A DNA stretch of 42,184 nucleotides from an uncultured Clostridium sp. (GCF_934754915.1 NZ_CAKVKB010000024.1:1-42184); one strand, 5' to 3'. Positions 25,588 through 35,388 are shown, counted from the stretch's first letter. Made by a program: numbers and translations. The notes: generated from the letters alone by a model not told the origin.

Positions 25588-26226
25588 ATGTCAGTAATAA
25601 CAAAGATAGAAATTCAAAAGAGAAATAAAGATAGAGTAAATATATATCTTGATAATGAATATGCTTTTTCAATAAGTGCAGAGCTTGTTTATAAAGAAAA
25701 TCTTAAAGTAAAAGATATAGTAGATACTGAAAAATTAAAACATGTTGCAGATAAAGAAGCATATATAAGGTGCAAAAATTCAGCATTAAAAATAGTAGAA
25801 AGAAGCTATAAGACAGAAAAGGAAGTAAGAGAAAAACTTCAGTCTAAAGGATATGAAGAAAAATATGTTGAATCAGCTATTGAGTTCCTTAAAGAGTATA
25901 AATTTTTGAATGATGATTATTATGCAGAGGCTTTTATAAGGGATAAATTAAATTCAAAAGGAAGTCAGAGAATAAAACAAGAACTTATCAGAAAAGGAAT
26001 ATCGAGAGAAATAGTAGAGGAAAAATTAGAGCATATAGATAAGGAAGATGAAAAGAATAAAGCAAAAGAACTGGCAGAAAAGAAACTTAGAGTTATACAA
26101 AAAAGTGAAAAGGATACTTATAAAATAAGTGGAAAGTTATATCGATTTTTAATATCCAAGGGATATTCATATGATATTGTAAAAGAAGTTGTGAAAGATG
26201 TAATGTCTATAGATGATTTTGAATAA
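25588..26226 (+). CDS. recX: Recombination regulator RecX
   Basis: The protein has 212 residues. It shows the three-helix repeats of RecX: AYIRCKNSALKIVERSYKTE, the KLQSKGYEEKYVESAIEFLK and FLNDDYYAEAFIRDK pieces, and SQRIKQELIRKGISREIVEE. RecX binds RecA filaments and modulates recombination and the SOS response. The N-terminal 60 residues form the usual clostridial/bacillary extension. Ribosome binding site AAAAGGTGAT. It sits between the peptidase gene and a transglutaminase gene; recA is not in the window. Confidence 0.92.
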   Translation: MSVITKIEIQKRNKDRVNIYLDNEYAFSISAELVYKENLKVKDIVDTEKLKHVADKEAYIRCKNSALKIVERSYKTEKEVREKLQSKGYEEKYVESAIEFLKEYKFLNDDYYAEAFIRDKLNSKGSQRIKQELIRKGISREIVEEKLEHIDKEDEKNKAKELAEKKLRVIQKSEKDTYKISGKLYRFLISKGYSYDIVKEVVKDVMSIDDFE

Positions 26227-26293
26227 TATATATAAGGATGTATTAAACCAATGAACAAATGATTTTGATTATAAAATTTAATGGAGGAAAAAA

Positions 26294-26971
26294 TTGGAAA
26301 TGAAGAAATTTTTTCTTGTTTTTATTGGTGTGATTTCTGCTGTTATTCAAGGTGGAATATTAATATTTTTGATTATGACTCCTTCAATTATAAAAAATAA
26401 TAGCACGGATGGTATATTGTTAAAGAATGATTTGTATAAATTACTAGAAGAATTTGAGTATAAATCAAGAAATATTGGTAAAGAGATAATAATATATAAT
26501 GGTGTGACCATAGATGAAGGAACTAAATCCAATAATGATATTGACAATAAAGCAATTCAGCTTACTGAAGGAATTTCAAGTGAAAGGGAAAAAGCCAGGG
26601 CTTTATATGAATGGATAGGAAGCAACATAGAATATGATAATGAAAAAGCAGAAGTTGTTTTGGATGATTCAGACAGAAGTAAAATGCCTGAAAGTGGAGC
26701 AATATGTGCATTTGAAACACGAAAAGGAATCTGTTTTGATAAAGCTTGCCTTTATGTTGCTATGGCCAGAGCGGTAGATTTAAAAGTAAGGCTTGTAAGT
26801 GGAGAAGCTTATGATGGTGAACAATATGTAGGTCATGCATGGAATCAGGTTTATTTACAGCATGAAAATATATGGATTAATGTAGATCCTACATTTTATA
26901 GTGCTGGAAATTATTTTGACTCCAATTTATTTAATCAACATAAAATTGAAAATATAGCAGGAGAATGGTGA
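26294..26971 (+). CDS. Membrane-anchored transglutaminase-like protein
   Basis: The 225-residue protein starts with an N-terminal hydrophobic segment (FFLVFIGVISAVIQ...FLIM, about 5-32), so it is anchored or exported. The transglutaminase-like core has the Cys in RKGICFDKAC (about 147), the His in GHAWNQV (about 181) and the Asp in VDPTF, the papain-like triad. Such domains in bacteria act as peptidases or transferases at the surface. The start is TTG at 26294 (GGAGG 7 bases upstream) or ATG at 26300. It converges with the TPR gene only 18 bases away. Confidence 0.88.
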   Translation: MEMKKFFLVFIGVISAVIQGGILIFLIMTPSIIKNNSTDGILLKNDLYKLLEEFEYKSRNIGKEIIIYNGVTIDEGTKSNNDIDNKAIQLTEGISSEREKARALYEWIGSNIEYDNEKAEVVLDDSDRSKMPESGAICAFETRKGICFDKACLYVAMARAVDLKVRLVSGEAYDGEQYVGHAWNQVYLQHENIWINVDPTFYSAGNYFDSNLFNQHKIENIAGEW

Positions 26972-26989
26972 GGTGATTCCATTTCTCTG

Positions 26990-27343
26990 TTATATTTTTT
27001 TTAGTTTTGATATTATTAAATTTACTGCTTTTTCACATTCGTCATCATCTGGAGCCATAGACCATGCTAAGTTAAAGTGACGTATAGCTTTATCAAGACA
27101 ATTCTTCATGCTGTAGCAATAACCTAAATTAAAATAATATTTACTTTCTTTTTGAAGGGAAATTGCTTTTTTTAACATATCAATTGCATCATCAAATTTT
27201 TTTAATTTAATAAAACAAACACCTATATTATAGTATGAACATGGTCTGTTTAAATCTTGAACAATTGACTTTTGATAACATTCAATTGCTTTATTATATT
27301 CTTTTCTATTATAAAATTTGTTTCCTTCATTGAAATAATTCAT
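26990..27343 (-). CDS. Tetratricopeptide repeat protein
   Basis: The 117-residue protein consists of three TPR units: GNKFYNRKEYNKAIECYQKS, then YYNIGVCFIKLKKFDDAIDM, then YFNLGYCYSMKNCLDKAIRH. TPRs form scaffolds for binding other proteins. There is no other domain, so the partner is unknown. ATG with GGAGGG 9 bases upstream. The divergent 245-base gap towards the dehydratase activator gene is AT-rich, and I cannot single out a promoter in it with confidence. Confidence 0.88.
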   Translation of the reverse strand: MNYFNEGNKFYNRKEYNKAIECYQKSIVQDLNRPCSYYNIGVCFIKLKKFDDAIDMLKKAISLQKESKYYFNLGYCYSMKNCLDKAIRHFNLAWSMAPDDDECEKAVNLIISKLKKI

Positions 27344-27588
27344 TAAAGCATTCCCTCCATAAAATAAATAGATTTAAATAAATCATTTTTATTATTGACT
27401 AATGATTGTAATAATATTCAAGAAATTGTAACAAATATAGTTTTTGATAAGTCTATATGTTTTGTATAAAAGAAAAATAATAGAAAATTTAAAAGTTGTA
27501 TGGTATAATTTTGAATTATATAGGGTAAATTTATTGCCAAGCTATGTTAGAATGTATGAATGAAAATAGAGTAGGTGAAATTTGAAAC

Positions 27589-30500
27589 ATGATGAATTAT
27601 AAAATAGGTGTAGATGTAGGATCAACTACAGTAAAACTAGCAATTTTAAATGACAGCAATGAGTTGGTTTATAGTAAATATGAAAGGCATTTTTCAGATA
27701 TAAGAAGCACCATTATATCATTAGTAAATAAATGTTATGATGCCCTTGGAGATATAGATTGTACTATATGTATAACAGGTTCAGGGGGTCTTTCTATTTC
27801 TAAATGGCTTGATTTGGATTTTGTACAGGAAGTTATTTCATGCTCAAAGACAGTAGAGGAAATTATACCACAGACAGATGTAGTTATTGAACTTGGTGGT
27901 GAAGATGCCAAAATAACATATTTTAAAGGCGGTATAGAACAGAGAATGAATGGAAGCTGTGCTGGTGGTACAGGTGCATTCATTGATCAAATGGCCGTTC
28001 TGCTTAATACTGATGCAGGAGGACTTAATGAACTTGCTAAAAATCACAAAATAATATATCCAATTGCTTCAAGATGCGGGGTATTTGCAAAAACAGATGT
28101 GCAGCCTTTGATAAATGAAGGAGCTGATAAAGCAGATATTGCAGCATCAATATTTCAAGCAGTTGTAAATCAGACAATAAGTGGACTTGCCTGTGGTAAG
28201 CCTATAAGAGGAAATGTAGCATTGTTGGGTGGTCCGCTATATTTCTTGTCAGAACTTAGAGAAAGATTTATAGAAACTTTAAAACTTACACCTGAAACTA
28301 CAATAATTCCAGAAAATTCACAGCTTTTTGTTGCAATTGGATCGGCACTATTATCTGCTGATAAAGAAAAGACAACATTAAAGAAAATAGCAGATAAAGT
28401 TTCTAAGATTTCAGAAATAAAAGAAGAGGAAGCAAAAACATTAGAGCCTCTATTTAAAAATGAAGCTGAATACAAAGAATTTAAAGAAAGACATGACAAA
28501 GAAATAGTAAAACGAAGGGAGTTAAACACTTATAAGGGAAGAGCTTATCTAGGTATAGATGCAGGTTCAACAACAACAAAAGTAACTCTTATGAGTGAAG
28601 ATTATGAATTGCTTTATAGCTATTATGGAAGCAATGAAGGAAATCCATTAAATAAAGTTATAAATATAATAAAAAATTTAAATTATATTATTCCTGAAGG
28701 AGTAACTATAGCTAATAGTGCAGTTACAGGGTACGGAGAAGCACTTATAAAAGCTGCTCTTCATGTAGATATTGGTGAAATTGAAACAATAGCTCATTAT
28801 AAGGCAGCTGATTTCTTTCTCCCAGGAGTAGACTTCATTTTGGATATAGGCGGTCAGGACATGAAGTGCCTTAAAATAAAAAATGGAGCAATTGATAGTA
28901 TATTATTAAATGAAGCCTGTTCGTCAGGATGTGGATCATTTATTGAAAGTTTTGCAAAATCACTGGGAATGAAGGTTGAAGATTTTGCAAAAGAAGCCCT
29001 TTTTTCAAAAGCACCAGTAGATCTTGGTTCAAGATGTACTGTATTTATGAATTCAAGAGTAAAGCAGTCACAAAAAGAAGGAGCAGAGGTTTCTGATATA
29101 TCAGCAGGATTATCTTATTCTGTAATAAAAAATTCATTATATAAAGTAATAAAGCTTAGAGATGAAAGTGATATTGGAGAAAAGGTGATTGTTCAGGGTG
29201 GAACATTTTACAATGAAGCAGTTCTTAGAAGTTTTGAAAAAATTTCAGGAAGAAATGCAGTAAGGCCTGATATAGCAGGTCTTATGGGAGCATTTGGATG
29301 TTCTATAATAGCAAAAGAAAGATTTGAAGAAGGACATAGAACAACACTTCTTACAAAGGATAAAATCAATGATTTTAAAATGGAATCAAGTTTTAAGAGA
29401 TGTGGAAAATGTGGAAATAACTGTTTATTAACAATAAATAAATTTTCAACAGGTGAAGAGTTCATATCAGGTAACAGGTGTGAACGAGGAAGTGGAATAG
29501 AAAAAACAGCAGAGGAAAAACTTCCTAATTTATATGACTACAAATATAAGAGGACATTTGGTTATAAACCATTAAAGGAATCAGAGGCTAAAAGAGGAGT
29601 TATTGGAATACCTAGAGTGTTGAATATGTATGAAAATTATCCATTTTGGTTTACTCTTTTAACAAATTTAGGGTTTAGTGTAAAATTATCTGCTCCTTCT
29701 AGCAAGAAGATTTATGAACTTGGAATTGAAACAATCCCATCAGAGTCAGCATGTTATCCAGCAAAACTTACTCATGGACATATTATGAATCTTATTAATA
29801 GAGGAATAAAGAATATATTTTATCCATGTATAGTTTATGAAAAGAAAGAGTATAAGGAAGCTGATAATAATTATAATTGTCCAATGGTTATTTCTTATCC
29901 GGAAGTTATAAGAAATAATGTAGATGAATTAAAAAAAGAAAATATAAATTTCATACAGCCTTTCTTATCATTAAATAATGTAAAAGAATTAATAAAGAGA
30001 ATACATGATGAATTTAAACAATTCAATGTAACCATGGAAGAAGCCAAAAAAGCTGTAGAATGTGCCGTTAAGGAGCAGGAAAAATATAAGAATGACATTA
30101 GAAGTAAGGGAGAAGAGGTAGTAAAGTATCTTAAAGACAATAATAAGAGAGGTATTGTACTATGTGGAAGACCTTATCATATTGATCCTGAAATAAATCA
30201 TGGAATTCCAGGAATAATAACATCTTATGGAATGGCAGTGTTGACAGAAGATAGTGTCAGCCATATGGGAAAACTTCATGGAAAACTTAGAGTAGTAGAT
30301 CAATGGGTATATCATTCAAGATTATACAGAGCTGCATCATATGTAGCAGATGAACCATGTCTTGATATTATACAACTTAATTCTTTTGGATGCGGTCTGG
30401 ATGCAGTAACTACTGATCAGGTATCTGAAATAATATCTGAAAAAGGAAAAATATATACTGTACTTAAAATTGATGAAGGTAATAACCTTGGAGCAGCAAG

Positions 30501-31887
30501 AATAAGAATAAGATCATTAAAAGCTGCAATGGATGAGAGAATAAGAAAGAATTATAAGCCTGTGGAAGAAAAAATTGAATATAATAATAGGATATTTACT
30601 GAAGATATGAGAAAGAAGCATACAATATTATGTCCACAGATGTCTCCAATACATTTTGATATAATTCAAGAAGCTGTAAGATCGTCAGGGTACAATCTTG
30701 AGGTTCTTCCATCAATGGATGATAAAGCTATTGATGAAGGTCTGAAATATGTAAATAACGATGCTTGCTATCCATCAATAATCGTAGTTGGCCAGATGAT
30801 AGAAGCATTAAAATCAGGTAAATATGATGTTGAAAATACATCTGTTATAATGAGTCAGACTGGTGGTGGATGCAGAGCAACAAATTATATAGGCTTTTTA
30901 AAGCTGGCTCTAAAAAAGGCTGGATTTGGACAAGTTCCTTTAATTTCACTAAATGCAGTAGGTATGGGAGAACAGCCTGGATTTAAGATAAGTTTAAAAT
31001 TAATAAACAGAGCTTTAATGGCACTTGTTTATGGAGACTTATTTATGAGGGTTTTATATAAGACAAGACCTTATGAAAAAGTTAAAGGTTCTGCAAATGA
31101 ATTGTATAATAAGTGGAATAAAGAAGCGAAGAAAAATGTGAAAAATGGAAGCCGAAGAGAGTTTTCAAAAAATGTTAAGAATATTATAAAAGAATTTGAT
31201 GAACTTGAACTTTTAAATATCAAAAAACCAAAGGTAGGAGTTGTAGGTGAAATACTAGTTAAATTTCATCCTACTGCAAATAATGATATTGTTGGTACAT
31301 TAGAAAGAGAAGGCGCAGAAGCAGTTGTTCCAGATCTTCTTGATTTTATGTTTTATTCAGCATTTGATGAGGAATTTAAAGCTGATTATTTAGGCGGCAA
31401 GAAAATGACAAAGAATATTTATAATCTTGCAATAAAATTTATGGAAACATATAGAAGTACTATGAAAAAATACCTTGACAAGAGTAGAAGATTTTCAAGT
31501 CCTAAAAATATAAGGGAATTAGCTAAAATGGCATCACCAATAATTTCTCTTGGAAATCAGACAGGAGAAGGGTGGTTCCTTACGGCTGAAATGATTGAAC
31601 TTATAGAAAGCGGTACAAAAAATGTTGTATGTCTTCAGCCATTTGCATGTCTACCAAATCATGTAACAGGAAAAGGTGTAATAAAAGCACTTAAAGAGAA
31701 ATATTCAGATTCAAATATAGTTGCAATAGATTATGATCCAGGAGCATCTAATGTAAACCAGCTTAATAGAATAAAGCTTATGCTTTCTGTGGCGGTTAAA
31801 AATATGGATAAGGAAAAACATTTATCTTATAAAGAAGCTGAAGTTGCTGTTTCAAAGGAAGTAATAGGAAAAATTCAAATTAATTAA
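27589..31887 (+). CDS. Fused 2-hydroxyacyl-CoA dehydratase activator (BadF/HgdC-type ATPase), large form
   Basis: The 1432-residue protein holds two BcrAD/BadFG ASKHA ATPase domains: one from IGVDVGSTTVKLAI (about 5) with GSCAGGTGAF near 122-131, and one from LGIDAGSTTTKVT (about 319) with ACSSGCGSFIES near 445. Each has the Cys (SCAGG, CSSGCG) that bridges a 4Fe-4S cluster between subunits. A Cys cluster (RCGKCGNNC, about 603) and long DUF2229/HgdB-like parts fill the rest. Activators of this type reduce a 2-hydroxyacyl-CoA dehydratase at ATP cost. No dehydratase genes are adjacent, and the large fused form is often an orphan, so its partner is uncertain. A terminator follows. Confidence 0.9.
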   Translation: MMNYKIGVDVGSTTVKLAILNDSNELVYSKYERHFSDIRSTIISLVNKCYDALGDIDCTICITGSGGLSISKWLDLDFVQEVISCSKTVEEIIPQTDVVIELGGEDAKITYFKGGIEQRMNGSCAGGTGAFIDQMAVLLNTDAGGLNELAKNHKIIYPIASRCGVFAKTDVQPLINEGADKADIAASIFQAVVNQTISGLACGKPIRGNVALLGGPLYFLSELRERFIETLKLTPETTIIPENSQLFVAIGSALLSADKEKTTLKKIADKVSKISEIKEEEAKTLEPLFKNEAEYKEFKERHDKEIVKRRELNTYKGRAYLGIDAGSTTTKVTLMSEDYELLYSYYGSNEGNPLNKVINIIKNLNYIIPEGVTIANSAVTGYGEALIKAALHVDIGEIETIAHYKAADFFLPGVDFILDIGGQDMKCLKIKNGAIDSILLNEACSSGCGSFIESFAKSLGMKVEDFAKEALFSKAPVDLGSRCTVFMNSRVKQSQKEGAEVSDISAGLSYSVIKNSLYKVIKLRDESDIGEKVIVQGGTFYNEAVLRSFEKISGRNAVRPDIAGLMGAFGCSIIAKERFEEGHRTTLLTKDKINDFKMESSFKRCGKCGNNCLLTINKFSTGEEFISGNRCERGSGIEKTAEEKLPNLYDYKYKRTFGYKPLKESEAKRGVIGIPRVLNMYENYPFWFTLLTNLGFSVKLSAPSSKKIYELGIETIPSESACYPAKLTHGHIMNLINRGIKNIFYPCIVYEKKEYKEADNNYNCPMVISYPEVIRNNVDELKKENINFIQPFLSLNNVKELIKRIHDEFKQFNVTMEEAKKAVECAVKEQEKYKNDIRSKGEEVVKYLKDNNKRGIVLCGRPYHIDPEINHGIPGIITSYGMAVLTEDSVSHMGKLHGKLRVVDQWVYHSRLYRAASYVADEPCLDIIQLNSFGCGLDAVTTDQVSEIISEKGKIYTVLKIDEGNNLGAARIRIRSLKAAMDERIRKNYKPVEEKIEYNNRIFTEDMRKKHTILCPQMSPIHFDIIQEAVRSSGYNLEVLPSMDDKAIDEGLKYVNNDACYPSIIVVGQMIEALKSGKYDVENTSVIMSQTGGGCRATNYIGFLKLALKKAGFGQVPLISLNAVGMGEQPGFKISLKLINRALMALVYGDLFMRVLYKTRPYEKVKGSANELYNKWNKEAKKNVKNGSRREFSKNVKNIIKEFDELELLNIKKPKVGVVGEILVKFHPTANNDIVGTLEREGAEAVVPDLLDFMFYSAFDEEFKADYLGGKKMTKNIYNLAIKFMETYRSTMKKYLDKSRRFSSPKNIRELAKMASPIISLGNQTGEGWFLTAEMIELIESGTKNVVCLQPFACLPNHVTGKGVIKALKEKYSDSNIVAIDYDPGASNVNQLNRIKLMLSVAVKNMDKEKHLSYKEAEVAVSKEVIGKIQIN

Positions 31888-31906
31888 AATTAGTAAATTT
31901 ATAAAT

Positions 31907-31939
31907 AAGCTGTATCTATGTGGTTCAGCTTTATTTTTT
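31907..31939 (+). terminator. Intrinsic terminator after the activator gene
   Basis: AAGCTG (31907-31912) pairs with CAGCTT (31926-31931), and the flanking AAAT/ATTT extends the stem with one bulge. A T-rich run (ATTTTTTC) follows. Confidence 0.75.
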
Positions 31940-31961
31940 CATTAATAATAAAAATGTAATA

Positions 31962-31987
31962 CATACTTGTTTTAAGTATGGTATAAT
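31962..31987 (+). promoter_or_regulatory. Extended -10 promoter with an upstream palindrome
   Basis: CATACTT (31962-31968) and AAGTATG (31974-31980) are perfect complements around GTTTT, and TGG-TATAAT (-10 at 31982-31987) overlaps the palindrome's end. There is no good -35 at the usual distance, which suits an extended -10 promoter with an operator in place of -35. Confidence 0.5.
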
Positions 31988-32062
31988 GTTTAATTGAAGT
32001 TTACTATATAGCTGAAGAATATTAGGACAAGCTAAAATATTTTTGTTTTGGAGGAATATAGA

Positions 32063-33100
32063 GTGACAAGAAAAAAAAGGAGCAGTAAAGATAAAAAAAA
32101 GGGATTCAGACCTTTAGTATTTCTTGTATCAATTATGTATATAATTGTTTTTTTAGGAATAACCACGCCCCTTGTATTATTATTCGGACCATATGAAAAT
32201 ACAAGAAGAGCACTTATAAACACAATTTTAGCTACAAGGCATGCATACTTGATTACAGATAATATGTCTCAGGAAACTATAAACAACCTTCTTGGAATAA
32301 AAGAAACATCAGCACAGGTAAAAGCAGATGAAAAACAGGAAGAAAAAACAAATCAGGATATGGATAAAATAAATATAAAATATACAAGTGGAACGGAAAT
32401 AGAATCATATACTGTGAATACAGATAGATATAGTGCATATATACTTGAAATAAAAAATCCCAAAAATATCAAAGTTGCAATGACTAAATATTTGGGGAGG
32501 CTTGGTCAAAAAACAAGTGAAATGGCAGAAGAGCATAATGCTATAGCAGCAATAAATGGAGGAGCATTTGTTGATGAATCAAGTGATGGAACAGTATATG
32601 CAGGAACAGGTGCAGAACCAGGAGGATTTGTAATATCGGATGGAAAAGTGATATATCCTACTGAAAATGTTAATAAGGATAAAATTGAAAATGTAGTTGC
32701 ATTTACAAAAGAAGGAAAACTTATAGTAGGAGATCATTCTTTAAGAGATCTTGAAAAACTTAATGTGCGTGAGGCTATGTGTTTCAGAAAACCTAACATA
32801 ATAATAAATGGAGTAAGACAAGTAAAGGATAAGATGGCAGAAGGGCTTAATCCTAGAACTGCAGTAGGTCAGAAAGAGGACGGAACAGTAATTTTCCTTG
32901 TAATTGATGGAAGAAAGATAACAGCGCCAGGAGCAAGCTTATATGATGTTCAGGAGATAATGATGGAAAGAGGTGCTGTAAATGCAGGAGCACTTGATGG
33001 TGGATATTCATCAACTATGTATTACAAAGGTGATGTTATAAATTCACCAAATGCATGGAATGGAGAAAGAAGTGTTGCTACAGCATTTTATGTAGAATAA
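32063..33100 (+). CDS. Phosphodiester glycosidase family protein (NAGPA domain), membrane-anchored
   Basis: The 345-residue protein has a basic start and one membrane segment at about 20-45 (FLVSIMYIIVFLGITTPL). The extracellular part carries the NAGPA/phosphodiester glycosidase features: AAINGGAFVDE, LNPRTAVGQKEDG, FLVIDGRK and AGALDGGYSSTMYY, where the Asp/Gly-rich loops hold the active site. Family members cut or remodel phosphodiester-linked sugars, in bacteria often linked to exopolysaccharide or wall polymer. I chose GTG 32063 with GGAGG 8 bases upstream; a TTG 15 bases earlier is the ribosome site itself. It forms an operon with the next two genes. Confidence 0.87.
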   Translation: MTRKKRSSKDKKKGFRPLVFLVSIMYIIVFLGITTPLVLLFGPYENTRRALINTILATRHAYLITDNMSQETINNLLGIKETSAQVKADEKQEEKTNQDMDKINIKYTSGTEIESYTVNTDRYSAYILEIKNPKNIKVAMTKYLGRLGQKTSEMAEEHNAIAAINGGAFVDESSDGTVYAGTGAEPGGFVISDGKVIYPTENVNKDKIENVVAFTKEGKLIVGDHSLRDLEKLNVREAMCFRKPNIIINGVRQVKDKMAEGLNPRTAVGQKEDGTVIFLVIDGRKITAPGASLYDVQEIMMERGAVNAGALDGGYSSTMYYKGDVINSPNAWNGERSVATAFYVE

Positions 33101-33127
33101 CATAATTATTATGAAAGGATCAGATAG

Positions 33128-34213
33128 ATGAAAAATATATTGAGAGTAATAGTCTGGACATTATTGGCAGTAGTTATACAGCAGAGTATATTTTTATATT
33201 TAGAGAATGTATATCTTGCTACTGATTATGAAATAAAAGCTGAAAAGGTTGAAGAAGAGAAACCAGAAGAACCACAAGAAGTTAATGAAGAGATAGCTTT
33301 GAAAGATGGAGTTGAAAATATATCAGTATCCCATGATGGAAGATTTGTTGCTTATGTTGATGGAGAAAACTTAAAAGTTTTAGACTCAAAAGAAAATAAA
33401 GAAAATGTATTTAATCCTGAAAATAAGGGTGATGTTGTATTTTATAAATGGCTTACTGAGGGAAGCAGTATGATAGTAATTCAAAAAGTAAAAGAAAAAG
33501 GCGAAATATATTATGAACCAATTTCATATAACGCTAAAAAAGATACTGTAACCAATATTGTTGATTTTAATTACAATGAGATAAGGATTCCAGTTAACAG
33601 TAACAATGAATTTATAGAAAATGTGGAATTTTCTACAGCTACAAATGTGTTTTATATAAAAATAAGAAAAGGAAATGGAAAGAGTGACTTATACTCATTA
33701 AATGTAATGAATCAAATGACTCTTGTAAGAGAAAATAAAGATATAGGAGATATTGTAGTTCCAACTACAAATGCTAACTGTGTTATGGAGATGGGTGATG
33801 GTGTCACTATTCTGCATAGCCCGGATAATATATATATACCAAATATTTCTAAGGCGAGAATACTAGGAGCGGATATAAATGATTATGTATATTTTGGTGA
33901 AGAAATAAATGGAAGCATAACAAAGATATATTATACTATATTAAATGGTGAAAATTTAAAATGGAATATACTTGAACTATCAAAATCAGTTCCTAAAGAA
34001 GATATTTCAATAGATTATTCAGGAAAAATTTATATTAATGATAAAGCATCAAAAACAGTTACAGAACTTACAACAAGAAAAGCAATAAATTATGAAGGCG
34101 AGTTTTTACAAGTTTATTCTGATGGCATAATTTCAAAAACTGGAAATAAACTGGTGAAAAAAGAATTAAATCCTAAAAAATCATCGTCTCAAAATATAAC
34201 AAATAATAATTAG
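33128..34213 (+). CDS. Membrane-anchored extracellular protein, beta-propeller-like
   Basis: The 361-residue protein has a signal-anchor at about 5-25 (VIVWTLLAVVIQQSIFLYL) and an acidic linker (EEEKPEEPQEV). Its extracellular part is made of repeating beta-strand blocks (SVSHDGRFVAYVDGENLKVL, IEPISYN-type strands) that look like TolB- or DPP-type propeller blades; I see no catalytic residues. It follows the glycosidase by 27 bases and is probably its partner in a surface complex; that is an inference. Ribosome binding site GAAAGGA. Confidence 0.7.
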   Translation: MKNILRVIVWTLLAVVIQQSIFLYLENVYLATDYEIKAEKVEEEKPEEPQEVNEEIALKDGVENISVSHDGRFVAYVDGENLKVLDSKENKENVFNPENKGDVVFYKWLTEGSSMIVIQKVKEKGEIYYEPISYNAKKDTVTNIVDFNYNEIRIPVNSNNEFIENVEFSTATNVFYIKIRKGNGKSDLYSLNVMNQMTLVRENKDIGDIVVPTTNANCVMEMGDGVTILHSPDNIYIPNISKARILGADINDYVYFGEEINGSITKIYYTILNGENLKWNILELSKSVPKEDISIDYSGKIYINDKASKTVTELTTRKAINYEGEFLQVYSDGIISKTGNKLVKKELNPKKSSSQNITNNN

Positions 34214-34271
34214 AAATCTATTTTGAATAAAACCACTTATATGAGAGCATCATAAATTTGAGGTGATAATC

Positions 34272-34406
34272 ATGGGTAAAAGTATGAAAGCAGATAATAG
34301 CAGAAAAAAGAAACATGTGAGTCATAATGCACAAGAAGAAAGTGTAAAAGCTGTTTTTGGAGAACCAAAAGCAAAGAAATATGATCCATCTGATTTTAAA
34401 ATTTAA
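34272..34406 (+). CDS. CPC_1213-like small basic protein (44 residues)
   Basis: The frame has a TTGAGGTGATAATC site 7-8 bases before its ATG. The product is a 44-residue, Lys-rich protein containing HNAQEESVKAVFGEPKAKKY. The ESVKAVFGE stretch recalls the clostridial CPC_1213 family of tiny proteins of unknown function; this is from memory. It is the third gene of the surface operon, 58 bases after the propeller-like gene. No membrane segment. Confidence 0.7.
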   Translation: MGKSMKADNSRKKKHVSHNAQEESVKAVFGEPKAKKYDPSDFKI

Positions 34407-34776
34407 TATTTAAATAGTCAATATGAAGAAAAGATAACTGTCACATTAAGAATTGTAACTGCAATATTTATAGATGTTACTTTAAAATTGATATAATAAA
34501 TATTGTTTGATTTTTGTGTGATAGTTTCTTTTTTTGTATTATAATATAAAGAAGAAAATTATATATCATGTTATAATTGCAATCTAATGATGAAATTTTT
34601 GCAAGGTTTATTTGATTATTGTGTTGTTCTGCACATTATGATTATTTTTTTACATTTCAAATTTTGCATTTTACATGTATTAAATAAATTTTAAATGTAA
34701 TTTTAATATTTTAGTATATATATTAATAATGGGAATATATTTAATCAAACTTTATATATTAATTGGAGATGATAAA
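34407..34776. other. Gene-free stretch
   Basis: These 370 bases are very AT-rich. TATAAT-like boxes are present (34492, 34540) but none has a good -35 at 17 bases. No terminator stem that I trust and no open frame with a ribosome binding site were found. Confidence 0.5.
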
Positions 34777-35205
34777 ATGAAATTTGAATTTACAATAAGT
34801 GAATTAGGAACTGTATTAAAGAATGTTGCTGATAAAAATGAAATGGATATTCTTATTAGATCAGCTTTAAGTGGAGGATGGATGACAATTACAGGAAAAG
34901 CTGAAATAGTTAAAATTCCAGAAGTTAATCATCAATCTATATGTAAAAGCATAAAGGATAATATAATTCATATAAAGATAAATGAAGATTGTAAAAAAGA
35001 AACAATAGTAAAATTAACAGGAATGAAGGATAAAAAATTTAATGTGGATGTTTCGGCAGGACGATATAGGGAGTTGTCGTCTAATAATTTAACAATAAAC
35101 CAAATTAAAGTAAATGATAATCAAACTAAAATAAAAATTGATGAAAATATAATATTTACAATAAAAAGCAATGTAAATGATGTATTAAGTATAATGAAAC
35201 AGTGA
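34777..35205 (+). CDS. Unknown protein (142 residues)
   Basis: I do not recognise this protein. It starts MKFEFTISELGTVLKNVA, has no membrane segment or Cys motif, and alternates charged strands with short helices; the second half repeats a KI-x-[ND]-N/DE style of beta-strand (QIKVNDNQTKIKIDENIIF). I chose ATG 34777, which has TTGGAGATGA 7-9 bases upstream, over an upstream ATG (34729) that lacks a site and would add a hydrophobic tail. It lies alone between two gene-free stretches. Confidence 0.65.
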   Translation: MKFEFTISELGTVLKNVADKNEMDILIRSALSGGWMTITGKAEIVKIPEVNHQSICKSIKDNIIHIKINEDCKKETIVKLTGMKDKKFNVDVSAGRYRELSSNNLTINQIKVNDNQTKIKIDENIIFTIKSNVNDVLSIMKQ

Positions 35206-35251
35206 AAGATTATTTATAGAAATATAAATAATAAAAAGAGTTCATAAATTG

Positions 35252-35280
35252 TTTACATATTTTAATTTTTGAGTTATAAT
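35252..35280 (+). promoter_or_regulatory. Strong sigma-A promoter in an intergenic stretch
   Basis: TTTACA (35252-35257), a 17-base spacer and TATAAT (35275-35280). No gene starts in the next 250 bases; a terminator lies 75 bases on. It is best explained as the promoter of a small RNA. Confidence 0.7.
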
Positions 35281-35286
35281 GAAAAT

Positions 35287-35388
35287 GGAATAGGGTAAAA
35301 CATATATTGTAAACGTGTTCTTATAAACAAGCTCATAAATCTTTTTATATACCTACGGCTCTTCTTATTTTGAGAAGGGCTGTTTTTT
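35287..35388 (+). ncRNA. Candidate small RNA or leader RNA (about 100 nt)
   Basis: Transcription from the promoter at 35252 would start near 35287 and meet a terminator made of CGGCTCTTCT (35356-35365) and AGAAGGGCTG (35373-35382), 10 bp with two G-T pairs, followed by TTTTTT. No open frame with a ribosome binding site fits inside. I do not recognise it as a known riboswitch. It could be a trans-acting RNA or an attenuated leader of uvsE, whose ATG is 156 bases on. Confidence 0.5.
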
